DNA from: Heterostelium album PN500 | Taxonomy: Eukaryota; Evosea; Eumycetozoa; Acytosteliales; Acytosteliaceae | Direction: 5' to 3' | Assembly: GCF_000004825.1 (NCBI RefSeq) | Contig: NW_008805065.1 | Location: 186,001 to 250,000 of the forward strand | Length of the DNA: 64,000 nt | Shown here: positions 22,907 to 32,724 of the stretch, piece by piece | Layout: the number at the start of each line of letters is the position of its first letter | How positions within the stretch are numbered: the first letter of the stretch is position 1 | The notes under the pieces: model-generated | The model's input: only the letters and a program-made list of their open reading frames with translations | What the model was told of the DNA's origin: nothing | Database searches by the model: none | Program-made: the position numbers and the translations under genes

Positions 22907-24652
22907 ATGTTCGATTTAAATAGTAATCATTTTGTGCTGTGCCAAGAACATAATAGAAGTTTTGAAACTATTTGTATTTTTTGCAATAAGTTGTTATGTT
23001 CTAGATGCTATTTTCTACATATAAATGATAATCAATCTCATATTAGTCACTGTGAGCATATCACTGATATAAAAGAATCATTAGATAGTAATAAAATACT
23101 AAAGTTTAGTGACGATCAAGAAGATGAAAGTGTTAGTTCAGTATATAGCAACAGAATAGAAGAGCTATGGGAAACAATAAAACTGTCCACTGATAGATAT
23201 CGTTCTTTGTTTGAAAAGGAAGAGACTATTTCCGATCATTTCCGTAAGCTACACGAATATCTTACTTTGGAGGAGTATAAACTAAAGAAGCCGATTGTAG
23301 AGGACAAAGATAGAATTAAACAACATTTCGACACCAGTTTAGATCTATTAAGAAAATTAATTGGTATTATAAATTTAAATAGTAATAATATTAGTAAAAT
23401 TAGTGAAAGTAGTGAAGGTAGTAATAGTTATGGTGATAGTATAGAGCCAGATACACAAGATAGATATTCATTTAAATCAGCTTTGGAATCGGTTGAAAAA
23501 AGTAAATCATTATTAGAATTCGTTGAAGATAATAAGAAAACACTGTTCTACTTTCACAATGAAATATTAACCAAGATGATGGAGCACTACGATAATGATT
23601 ACAATGTAATGCTATTGGATTTACTTTACAAATTCAATCGAAAGTTTTCATTGATGACAAAACCGGATATCATGTCCAACCTTTTAAAGTCAGTCAAAAA
23701 TTACCGTTTAACAGTGAGCGATTTCGATTTTGATAAACTCAATGAAATCATTCAATTGTCGATTCAGCTGGATTTGGATTGTAGACATCAAGCCTACATC
23801 TTCTCGTTGCATTACTCAAGACTGAAATCTGATGGCATGCTTATTGGCACCGATAATAACTCGGTCGAACAACTCTCAATGAAACATCTACCAAATACTT
23901 TCAACTCTGTTGTGTCGGTCGGTGAATTCATCTATGTATTTGGAGGAAATGATTCAGAGAGAACTTGTCATAGGTTATCCGTTAAAACGCGTGAGCTCAT
24001 CACCGAAGAGATGACAGGAATCAAAGGTGGAACTTATATATCGGTTTGTTACGACGGTGAAGATCATATCTATTTGGTTTGCGGCTTTGAGAATGATAAA
24101 CACATTGACAGAGTCGATCGATACAATATCAGGACAAACAAGTTTGAGACACACGGTGAAATACCATTGTTTTCCTACCTTTTAGTGTCTTTTGTCTATA
24201 ACGGTAAACTCTATAGCATTCAACAGTATAGTCGTGAGTTGGTTATCTACGATATCGCCACCAAGAAATCAGAAACTCACAGCTCAACTCATCTGTTTAG
24301 TCACAGTATGTCAGCTTGTACCGACGGTAATGGTAATGTCTACATTCACTCTTCCGAGAAACAATTCATCCGATTCAATGTAACAACTAAACAATCTGTG
24401 ACTTTGAAATCAACTGATATTGAAAGCCATGGAGCGACTCTATCAATGCTCTATCACCATAATAACAATAACAAAAACAACTGCAACACTGATAACAATA
24501 ACAACAACGATTATATCTATCTTATGGGTGGTGTGATTTTCAAGAATCATAGATACTCTTTGAAATATGATAACTGGGAGACATTCTACAATGAAGATAA
24601 TCGAATAAGAGGTGGTTATGGCTCTGCGCTACTCTATCCAAATCAGATGTAA
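22907..24652 (+). CDS. B-box zinc finger and kelch-like repeat protein
   Basis: Single exon, 581 residues. A B-box-type zinc finger sits at residues 12-48: C12-x2-H15, C23-x2-C26, C31-x2-C34, then H45 and H48. Residues about 55-300 are helical and charged, probably coiled coil (ELWETIKLSTDRYRSLF). Residues about 320-580 form kelch-like beta-propeller repeats (EFIYVFGG, DHIYLVCGF, IYLMGG), with an Asn tract near residue 520. The B-box/coiled-coil/propeller layout recalls TRIM proteins without a RING finger. A decayed copy follows at once and a third family member lies at the right edge, so this is an expanding family. Role unknown; substrate-adaptor work is a guess. Confidence 0.8.
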   Translation: MFDLNSNHFVLCQEHNRSFETICIFCNKLLCSRCYFLHINDNQSHISHCEHITDIKESLDSNKILKFSDDQEDESVSSVYSNRIEELWETIKLSTDRYRSLFEKEETISDHFRKLHEYLTLEEYKLKKPIVEDKDRIKQHFDTSLDLLRKLIGIINLNSNNISKISESSEGSNSYGDSIEPDTQDRYSFKSALESVEKSKSLLEFVEDNKKTLFYFHNEILTKMMEHYDNDYNVMLLDLLYKFNRKFSLMTKPDIMSNLLKSVKNYRLTVSDFDFDKLNEIIQLSIQLDLDCRHQAYIFSLHYSRLKSDGMLIGTDNNSVEQLSMKHLPNTFNSVVSVGEFIYVFGGNDSERTCHRLSVKTRELITEEMTGIKGGTYISVCYDGEDHIYLVCGFENDKHIDRVDRYNIRTNKFETHGEIPLFSYLLVSFVYNGKLYSIQQYSRELVIYDIATKKSETHSSTHLFSHSMSACTDGNGNVYIHSSEKQFIRFNVTTKQSVTLKSTDIESHGATLSMLYHHNNNNKNNCNTDNNNNNDYIYLMGGVIFKNHRYSLKYDNWETFYNEDNRIRGGYGSALLYPNQM

Positions 24653-24996
24653 ACATAACTTTATATTATAAATAAAAAAATAATCAAAACAACTTAAAAT
24701 TTTAAAATGACTATAAACAACAATCGATCGATTTATAACCAACCGAATCAAATTAAACTCAGTCATAAAAAGTATATATTTTTGTGTGAGTTGATATTGC
24801 TATGTAATATTCTAATTCAATTTAATTTTTTAATTTGAAAATAATTATTTTATGATTATCCGATTATTGCTCACACGAGCACTATTTATAAGATAAATTG
24901 ATCGGTCAGAAAATCATAATTAGCACAAGTAATAGTTATTAGTCAATATTATTCGAATCAATAATTTCAGTCAGCAGTAGTAGTTTGAAATCAGAT
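24653..24996. other. Intergenic between B-box/kelch gene and its decayed copy
   Basis: 344 bp of AT-rich DNA that ends in a leader resembling the one before the intact gene (AGTAGTTAGTAGTAG versus CAGCAGTAGTAGTTTG), so the duplication included upstream DNA. Confidence 0.4.
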
Positions 24997-26098
24997 ATGT
25001 TTGATTTAAATTGGAATCATTTTATGCTCTGCCAAGAACGCAATGGTAGTTTTGAAACTATTTGTATTCTTTGCAATAAGTTGTCGTGTTCTAGATGCTA
25101 TTTTCTGCATACACAAGAGAATCAATCACATACTCGCCACTGTGAGCATATCATCGGTATTAAAGAATCATTAGATAACTAAAAAGAGAATACTATGAAA
25201 GTTTAATGACCATCAAGATCTTGGTAAATGTGGTGGTGATAATACCAACAGTACAAGTTCATTATATAGCAATAGATTAGAAGAGTTGTGGAAAACAATA
25301 AAGCTCTCCACCGATAGATATCGTTCTTTGTTTGAAAAGGAAGAGTCTATTCCAGCCATTTCCGTAAACTACATGAACATCTTTTAGCAGAAGAGAGTAA
25401 ACTAAAGAAACCGATCGAAGAGGATAGAAAGAAAATTAAAAAGCATATAAATACCAGTTTAGAAACCGACAATCACAATGAAACATCTACCAAATACTTT
25501 CAACTCTGTTGTGTCGGGTGAATTCATCTATGTATTCGGAGGATCTGGTTCAGAGAGAACTTGTCATAGGTTATCCGTTAAAACGCGTGCACTCATCACC
25601 GAAGAGATGACAGGAATCAAAGGTGGAACTAAGATATCGGTTTGTTGCGACGGTGAAGATCATATCTATTTGGTTGGTGGATTTGAAAATGATCGCTTGG
25701 CCAGAGTCGATCGATACAATATCAGGACAAACAAGTTTGAGAGACACGGTGAATTACGATTACCTTGCTACTTCCTGGTGTCTTTTGTCTATAATGGCAA
25801 ACTCTATAGTATTCCACAGTATGGTCCTGATCTGGTTATCTACGATATTGCAACCAAAAAATCAGAGACTCATACCCCACCTCATCTGTTTAGTGCCAGT
25901 ATGTCAGCTTGTACCGTTGTTTATTTTTTTAATTTATTAATATAATATTCAGTTATATATTATTATACATTTAGATCTGATTTGGATAAAGTAGTGCAGA
26001 GCCATAATCATCTCTTAATTGTTCATCCTCAGTGTAAAAAGTCTGCCAAATATCATACCTCAAAGAGTATCTGTGATTCTTAAACTCATTTCCACCCA
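24997..26098 (+). pseudogene. Decayed tandem copy of the B-box/kelch gene, 3' end inverted
   Basis: Starts MFDLNWNHFMLCQERN with a complete B-box close to the neighbour's, but stops at 25182. Homology to the coiled-coil part goes on out of frame (SLYSNRLEELWKTIKL near 25258-25300), then about 170 codons are missing. The propeller part resumes at 25478 (MKHLPNTFNSVV) and breaks off at about 25915 just after MSACT. The final piece of the gene, from MGG to the end ALLYPNQI, is present but on the - strand at 26098-25971. So this copy has an internal deletion, stop and frame changes, and a local inversion. It is surely non-functional as a whole; a transcript is still possible. Confidence 0.82.
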
Positions 26099-26331
26099 TA
26101 AGATTTTTTTGTATAATTTTGCTCATAATTTTTTTTTTTATTTTAATTTCTTGCTTTTGAATGATCACATCTAATTTTATTAACACACATATGTGGTGTA
26201 CAAAATGTAATATATTTAAAACTTAAAACTAGTATATTGTTTTATCTATTTCACTTTTTTTATTTATTCTTTTTTACTACATGGTTTAATAATAGATAGA
26301 TAGTTTTAATCAAAAAATAAAATTAGCAAAA

Positions 26332-26937
26332 ATGGGACTTTCAGATAGATTATCACATATAAAGATTAATAGTGAGAAGAATGAAATAGAAAAGATTGAC
26401 GATAATAATAAAACAGCTACAACAACAGTAAAAGTTCAGTTACCGAATGAACACGTTGTAGAGGATTGCGGTACTTGTACATTGCTGGGTGTTGACGATA
26501 CAAAGAATAAGATGTTTCAATTTATGAATACAGGTGGTGCCGATAAGATTGACAGCAGTAGCAAGACTGAACAACATAGATTTTGGGAGCCTTTAGATGA
26601 GCCTGTAGATGCAGTGGGACTGGGTAACAGCGGGTGGAATCTACTGCATACGATCGCCGCTTACTACCCAGAGAAACCCGATGCTCAACACCAAGAGGAC
26701 ACACGTCAATTCCTCCAGGCATTCTCAAAGGTTTACCCGTGCAAAGTGTGTGCCAAAGACTTTCAAGAGGTCCTCACAGCGACACCCGCACGTCTACAGA
26801 GTCAACATGAATTTGCACAATGGATGTGCGAGGCACACAATCACGTCAACAAAATACTAGGCAAGCCTGAATTTGATTGTGATCAAGTAGATAAACGTTG
26901 GAAACGTACAGCTATCAAAAAACAACTAGATCATTAA
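26332..26937 (+). CDS. Erv1/ALR FAD-linked sulfhydryl oxidase
   Basis: Oxidises Mia40-type import receptors in the mitochondrial intermembrane space and passes electrons to cytochrome c. Single exon, 201 residues. The N-terminal shuttle pair is CGTC (C46, C49). The FAD domain carries GWNLLHTIAAYYP, the active CKVC (C137, C140) in YPCKVCAKDF, HEFAQWMCEAHNHVN, and a structural Cys pair C166 and C183 with the usual 16-residue spacing. The chain has no N-terminal presequence, as usual for Erv1. The start ATG follows an A-rich leader. Family and activity are secure; some plant and protist Erv1 place the shuttle Cys at the C terminus, but this one has it at the N terminus like yeast and animals. 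Confidence 0.93.
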   Translation: MGLSDRLSHIKINSEKNEIEKIDDNNKTATTTVKVQLPNEHVVEDCGTCTLLGVDDTKNKMFQFMNTGGADKIDSSSKTEQHRFWEPLDEPVDAVGLGNSGWNLLHTIAAYYPEKPDAQHQEDTRQFLQAFSKVYPCKVCAKDFQEVLTATPARLQSQHEFAQWMCEAHNHVNKILGKPEFDCDQVDKRWKRTAIKKQLDH

Positions 26938-27618
26938 AAAAAAATAGATAAAACAAAACATATATATAATTTTTATCAACATGTAATCATATAACATTTT
27001 TATTATTTATTCTTTTAATTCATTGAAATTTACAATTTTTTTTTATTTTTTTTATCAAAAAATTATTTCCATTTTTAAAAATAACCGCCCACCATTTGAA
27101 AATTCCATCGAAAAAATCTTTGCTTTATTATTTTATGTTTTTTAATTCTCAAAGAAAGAAACAGGTTTTAGAATTGAATGGAATAAGAAATTGATACACT
27201 ATTAAATCTGAAATTCATAATATTTAATAATCATTTTTTTGAATTCTCAAGAATAAACAAATTCTAACAAAATTAATATCTGTTAGTTGTTGTTTAAACA
27301 ACTTGTAAAAGTAATCAATTTTTTTTTTGAGGTTTTTTTATTTTATTTTCTTTAATTTTTGAGAATTTTTCAATTTATTTTTTTTTATGCTTTTTTTTTG
27401 GTGGCAAAACGTCATTCATCTTTGTTTATTTTTTATTATTATTGTTATTTCACTCCATCTCAGTGTCATTCAATTACATTTATTTTATTTATTTAACATT
27501 CTTTTGTATATTATCATTAATATTCCATTTTTATTCTATTTTTATAAATTTTATAAAAAACAAAACTATCTTTTTTATTTCATTCATTCATTCAATTAAT
27601 TACGATTATAGAAACAAA
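26938..27618. other. Intergenic, Erv1 gene to TM2 gene
   Basis: 680 bp of very AT-rich DNA with long T runs (27031-27050, 27321-27375). Open frames overlapping the 5' end of the TM2 gene are hydrophobic by composition only. Confidence 0.4.
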
Positions 27619-28098
27619 ATGAGTCACCATCATCATCATCACCATTGTCCAAAGTCAACTGGACTCACCTATTTACTCTGGTTCTTCTTTGGTGTATTTG
27701 GAGTACATAGATTCTATTTACAACGTTATGTCTCTGGTTTCATTTATTTGTTCACATTGTAAGTATTGTTAAGTAAAAACAACAAAACTATAGCAATTGA
27801 TGTCTAATACTTTTTTTGATAACAATATTACAATTAAAACAGAGGTATTTTCGGTATTGGATGGCTTGTAGATTTGTTTTTGATTCCATCGATGGTTCGT
27901 CATTTCAACAACCACTACTTCTCAGAGGAAACCGTCATCGTTGCACCAGCTCCAATTATCTACCAAAACCAACCATACCAACCATACCAACCACAACCAC
28001 AACAATACTATGCTTACGGTGCTCCACAGGTTCAACAGGTTCAACCAGTCCAACCATACCAACCACAACCAGCTCCATACAATCCACCAGCTTATTAA
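27619..28098 (+). CDS. TM2-domain membrane protein
   Basis: Two exons: 27619-27758 and 27843-28098 (GTAAGT donor, phase 2), 131 residues. A His run near the N terminus (residues 3-9) precedes the TM2 domain: first helix TYLLWFFFGVFGVHRFYL, a short loop YVSG, second helix FIYLFTLGIFGIGWLVDLF. These are the GxHRFYLG and GGxxGxxWLxDL-like features of the family. The C-terminal tail is rich in Pro, Tyr and Gln (NQPYQPYQPQPQQYY), cytosolic and disordered. TM2 proteins of this kind are common in dictyostelids; role unknown. It faces the next gene tail to tail. Confidence 0.9.
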
Positions 28099-28252
28099 AT
28101 ACTACAATTTTCATAATACTACAACTTAGCAATAGTATACACAACCAGCAGCAACAGAACAACAACTTATAACAACAGTCGAAATTTCAAAGCCTTACCC
28201 TAGATACTTTTTTTATTATAATTAATTAATATATAATATAGATAAATATAGA

Positions 28253-28296
28253 AATGATTATACGATCATTTAATTAAATGATTCATAATAATCATT
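28253..28296. repeat. Nested inverted repeat between convergent genes
   Basis: An 18-bp perfect palindrome (ATCATTTAATTAAATGAT, 28265-28282) is enclosed by 9-bp arms AATGATTAT (28253-28261) and ATAATCATT (28288-28296). It can fold into a long hairpin in the short gap between the 3' ends of the TM2 gene (+) and the P-loop gene (-). Possibly a 3' processing or termination signal; function inferred. Confidence 0.65.
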
Positions 28297-28405
28297 ACTT
28301 TTACCATTTTAACAACAAAAAACAATACAATCTACAAATTCTTTTCCCTCATTTGATTGAATTATTTACTTATCCCTCATTTGATTTATTTAAATTGGTT
28401 GATTA

Positions 28406-29391
28406 TTATTTCTTTAAATTTAAAATCGATTGAAACTTTGGTGAGAGTGTGAAATATATATCAAACATTGCTAATATACCAGGACATGATTGTTTGACTG
28501 AAGTTGTGTCCAATGTCGCTCTAAATATATTGTTTTCCTTTTCGATCCTATCATATACATCTATTGATTGTTTCAATGCTTTCATTGTTTTATTTATATC
28601 CTATAATATGATGATGATTATAAGAGTCTTAGTATGAAAAGTAACAATTAATGTAATTGTTGTTTTTGTTTACTTACAACATCATCACTATTAAAGTATC
28701 TTCCTTGTACTCTTTGCTCTATTAGTTCTTCTGGTGTTTTACAATAGATGATCGATTCACCATAGTTATCGTTATTATTGCTATTTTCTTTATATTCTGA
28801 ATTGATATGACTGACTGCCTTATCGACATCTTCAAATTCACAAAGGTTCGAATAGAGTGTGGAACTAAAAAGTGGTGATCTATGTACAAATATCAATCCA
28901 TTTTTGATCGATTGTTTCTATATTTATTTATTAAATAGTAATGATTAATAAGTAAAGGGTTTTGATAATAGAACTTTGTTGTATTTGTTTGTTGTTTGTC
29001 GATTATTACTTACTTTTTGAAGAAATCTATTGATTTGATTGTTTATATCGTTGGCCCAATTGGTTTGTTGTGTTTTTGATGGTTTTTGGTTGACCGGTTC
29101 CATTGTGAAGTGTAGGTAGGGTTGTGCTATGGTTTCATAGCCTAGTTTGTGTAGTCTTTCGAGTAGTTGCGCTTTACCACTACCACTGGGTCCCTCTAGA
29201 TAGACAACATGCGGTAGCTCCTTGGCAATCAGGTCATCATGATACTTTTTCAACACTTGATTTGGTTTAAACCAATCTTTTTCGACTTCTTCTTGTTGTT
29301 TTCTTCCATCCAAGTTACTACCGACATAGTTTCTAACGATATAGTTATAACTGCTGACACTTATTAGTTTTGAGTTTTTAAATTTTAACAT
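28406..29391 (-). CDS. P-loop NTPase, deoxynucleoside kinase/AAA_28-like, likely mitochondrial
   Basis: Three exons on the - strand: 29391-29014, 28917-28678 and 28600-28406, all phase 0 with GTAAGT donors, 270 residues. The first 24 residues (MLKFKNSKLISVSSYNYIVR) are basic without acids, like a mitochondrial presequence. The P loop is LEGPSGSGKAQLLERLHKLG at about residues 61-80. Later GLIFVHRSPLFSSTLY resembles the ERS/DRS-F-S segment of deoxynucleoside kinases, and SIIYCKTPEELIEQRVQGR resembles their LID region with its paired Arg. Substrate cannot be told; NadR/AAA_28 type ATPases are the alternative. The K at the end of the P loop is followed by Ala rather than Thr/Ser, which is unusual and could lower activity. 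Confidence 0.65.
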
Positions 29392-29587
29392 TATTAACTT
29401 TAACAAATGTTAAATTTTATGCATATGCAAGCACAACTCAAAATCAATCAAAAAACATCCTTTTTAGGATTTTTTTTTTTAATAATTTGTTTTTTTTAAG
29501 TTAAAATATATTTATTAATACTTTAATTTAACAATGAATGTTATTATTAATATAAATTGGTCGACCAACTTGTATGGAATAGGTTAT

Positions 29588-29904
29588 TTAACAACCACAT
29601 CTTCCACCACCGAGGAGTCCACCAACAAGTCCAAGAACACCTCCGACAACACCACCAACAGCACCAACAACACAACCAAGATTGACATCAACATCAACAC
29701 CAACATTGATTCCACCACTACCACAGCCAGCAGTGCTGTTTGATGATTGACCAGAAAGACCTCCACTTGATGATCCAAAGCTCTTGGTCATTGATGAGGT
29801 GTTTCCAACATTTCCGAGTGAGGTTAAGGATTCTATTTGTTTAAAAATTAATATTTGTTTATTTATAAATTAAAATTTATCTTTAAATACATACTGATTA
29901 ACAT
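29588..29904 (-). CDS. HssA/B-like small glycine-rich protein, copy 3
   Basis: Opposite strand to copies 1 and 2. Exon 1 29904-29895 (ATGTTAATCA), GTATGT intron 29894-29833, exon 2 29832-29588; 84 residues. Shared N terminus MLIKSLTSLGNVGNTSS, then Ser/Gly segment, TAGCGSGG, INVGVDVDVNLGC, Gly/Val repeats and RCGC end. Its promoter and intron are close to those of copy 2, 21 kb away and inverted. Confidence 0.85.
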
Positions 29905-30548
29905 TTTAGATTTTAGATATTTGAATTAGAGATAATTAAGTATTTAATGTTTTGATGAATAATAATGGAATTTATTCTCCTTTAAATAGTTTTTTATTTC
30001 ATATTATAAGTTAGAAAGAGTAGTTTAAAAATTAGAAAGACATTTATTTGAATTCTAAATTTTAATCAATCTTTTAATTAATTTCGCCTCTTTATTTATT
30101 AATTGACAAGAATGAAATTTCATTTTCTAAAAATGTTATAAATTTAATCTTCCAATCTTAAGTGTTTTGAAAAAAATTTGGTTCGTCATTTGCAAAAATG
30201 AAAAATATTATATGCATCATTTCAACCTCAACAAGCTTTTAATCTTGAGATTCGGGCACCAATTAATTTTATGGGTGGGTGATTTAATATAACCAGTTAA
30301 AAATCAAAACTAATATTTTCTTTACATTTTATAAATAGATATGGGTTCGAATTTCAGAATTTATTTATCGATTACACTTTCACAATAATTTTAAGAGGAC
30401 ATTTAATATAAATCAGGAGTTTAATAAATAAATCAATAAAAAAATTAAACTATTCAAAGAATAAAACTTTTTAATTATAAATTTCAAATTTTATTTTATT
30501 ACATATATTGGTAAAAGGTAAGCCAATGAAATTCATTTTAAAAATCAT
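29905..30548. other. Intergenic between HssA/B-like copies 3 and 4
   Basis: Holds the promoter of copy 3, with CTATTTAAAGGAG on the - strand at 29989-29977. The rest is AT-rich without a supported gene. Confidence 0.45.
29977..29989 (-). promoter_or_regulatory. Core promoter box of HssA/B-like gene 3
   Basis: CTATTTAAAGGAG on the - strand, same position relative to the ATG as in copies 1 and 2. Confidence 0.6.
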
Positions 30549-30858
30549 TTAACAACCACATCTACGACCTCCGTGTCCAATGTTAATATTGATATCGATA
30601 TCAATATTGATTCCACCACCACAATGATTATAGTGGTAGCAACATGATGCAGTGTCAATAGAAGATTGACTAGATGAGTTACCGTTTGATGATCCAAAGT
30701 TCTTGGTCAATGAAGAGGTGTTTCCAACATTTCCGAGAGAGGTTAAGGATTCTATAATTTTTTTTGAAAAAAAAGAAGAAAAGAAAGAAAAAAAGTATTA
30801 AAGTATTAATATCTAAATTATTAAGATCTTTTTTAAAATAATACCAACTGATTAACAT
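30549..30858 (-). CDS. HssA/B-like small protein, divergent copy 4
   Basis: Exon 1 30858-30849, intron with GTTGGT donor, exon 2 30751-30549; about 75 residues. The N terminus is identical to the other copies through GNTSS, but the Met that follows there is Leu here (codon TTG), so exon 2 has no long ATG-started frame and the gene is easily missed. The middle is different: a Ser/Asn segment, ASCCYHYNHCGGG, then INIDIDINININIGHGGRR and the CGC end. The Gly/Val repeats are absent. The alternating Ile/Asn-Asp run suggests a beta-prone strand. Upstream box is a weaker TATTTAAAGA at 30950-30941. Confidence 0.8.
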
Positions 30859-32193
30859 TTTAGTAGATTTTTTTAAAAGTTTAAATTAAGATTAGATTAG
30901 AATATGTTGAGATGAATGATTTCAAAGCTTGAGATTTACTTCTTTAAATACTATTGTTCCATCACTTTAAATTTTAAATCACCAAATAAATTGTAGTAAA
31001 AAACATATAGATTGTTCACTTAAATTCTATTAAATCTTGTACAATCCTTGAAATATAATTTTCTCGAATTTGTTTACTCAATTGGTTCAAAAATCAATAT
31101 TCAATGACAACATGATGAACATTCCAAATAGGAAGGTTATGCCATTTTTCGAAAATGAATCATTTTATAATAATTCTTATAAATGTGACTTGCAAAACAA
31201 TGATTCAATTTCAAAAGTTGTTACTTTTTTTTATTGATATTGTGTGCGTCAACAAACATAGAATAACTCAAAATCGAATTCGATTGTGTGTGGTGGTTTA
31301 TGTATCATCAAAAAAACAACTGATTACCAAAATGGTTGTATAACTTTTTTTATCTTTTAAAAAACCAAATAAAGTAGTTATTTTTTTAAAATTTTGTATC
31401 AGCACATCCAATACACACACACTACTATATATATTGTTATTGATGTGAGGAATGGGATATGATAGCAACTAACATATCTATTAAGTTCACTGTCTGTAAC
31501 ATATTATCACATTTTATACATTCATGTTGATGTTTTTTTTAAATAAAATAAATTAAGCTTGATTATTTTTGTTTTAGTTTAGTTGGTTTGTGGCAATCAT
31601 GCTATCATCATAATCTTCATCTTCTTAGTTGCAGAATACAGTTATTTGAACTAAAATCGAATGACTGGTAGGAATGATGATATAACTATAACAATTGTTG
31701 TATCCATTATATCATCCAGTATGTGTATGTATGTACATATAGATGATTGTTTTGACAGCGAGAGCAGTTTGTGATTGCATTGAGATCAAATATTTGGTGA
31801 AGGTTGTTGTTCTTGGCAATTTGTAGAGATTATGTGTTTTTGTTTTTTTAAATAAATTTACTGTTACTAATGACGATGATACATTGATACAATCATTTTA
31901 TTTAAAACTTAGCATCTACTACCTTAATCTTTAACTTTATCTATGCACCAATCATTAGCTTTATCCTGGACCAACCTATTAAGTTAAATTCATTTAATTG
32001 ATAGTTTAAAATGAATTTCAATTCAAATTAAAAAAAATGGTTAGTGATTATAATTATGTATATATATGTATTTAATGTATAATTGAATATGAGTATTAAT
32101 GAGATATTTATATGGATAGATGATTAGAGAGTAAACTTTAAATGATTGTATTGTATTTTATTGTATTGTATTGAATTGAATTGGTTAAGTTGA
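30859..32193. other. Intergenic, HssA/B-like copy 4 to FAM32A gene
   Basis: 1.3 kb of AT-rich DNA, some with GT/CA-rich tracts (about 31405-31420 and 31720-31760). A 62-codon frame at 31155-31343 has no family character. No RNA gene recognised. Confidence 0.4.
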
Positions 32194-32523
32194 TTAACTT
32201 GCCTTTGGAATATCGTTATGCTCTGGAAGATTCCCTAGCTTTCTATTGTATTCTTCTACTTTCTCTTTGTGTGAATTTTTTATCATTGATTCGATTCTCT
32301 TTGCTTCTAGTCTTTCTTGTTGTTTCTTATGTTTGATTTCCGACTCTGTTAGACCGGTTGTAGGAATAGCACCAGCGTTATTTATATCATCGTTACTTTC
32401 ATCATCTACCTTTCTAATCTTTGACTTTTTCTTTTTCTTCTTCCCATCGAAACTCGGTTTCAAAGGTACTGCTGCTCCTTTTAACTTTAACTTTCCACCA
32501 ACTATATTATCATATTTTGACAT
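32194..32523 (-). CDS. fam32a: FAM32A homologue
   Basis: Single exon, 109 residues. FAM32A is a small nuclear protein that in humans reaches into the spliceosome active site and favours exon ligation. Matching features are the N-terminal GGKLKLKGAAVPLK (human KGPLKLKG), a Lys run (residues 29-37), the helix QERLEAKRIESMIKNSHKEK and the end VEEYNRKLGNLPEHNDIPK, which is the most conserved segment of the family (VEDFNRHLDTLTEHYDIPKV in human). The length fits the usual 110 or so. It is followed downstream by a second spliceosome-linked gene (CIR1) on the same strand, about 200 bp away. Confidence 0.9.
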   Translation of the reverse strand: MSKYDNIVGGKLKLKGAAVPLKPSFDGKKKKKKSKIRKVDDESNDDINNAGAIPTTGLTESEIKHKKQQERLEAKRIESMIKNSHKEKVEEYNRKLGNLPEHNDIPKAS

Positions 32524-32724
32524 TATTAAAATTCTATAGAGTTATCTATCTATGCTATAATTACAAAAAAAGAAAACTATAAAACTAAAAACAAAACAAG
32601 GTTCATGTTTAATTAAATAACGGTTAAATTTTTAAAATTTTTACAAAAAATAAAATAAAAATGCTTTTAATTTATTTACAAAGGTTAACATATTTAGATA
32701 TGAGTATGATATGATATGATATGA

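Noticed and set aside
26091-26101. ACCCATAA, resembling the DUSE upstream element of dictyostelid small RNA genes
   Set aside because: It lies inside the inverted coding fragment of the B-box/kelch copy and has no small RNA-like DNA downstream.
27387-27762. Overlapping frames at the 5' end of the TM2 gene
   Set aside because: The upstream parts are hydrophobic by T-richness; the TM2 domain is cleanly encoded from the ATG at 27619.
30345-30365. GGGTTCGAATTTC, resembling a tRNA T arm
   Set aside because: The flanking bases do not pair into a T stem, and no acceptor, D or anticodon arm can be built upstream.
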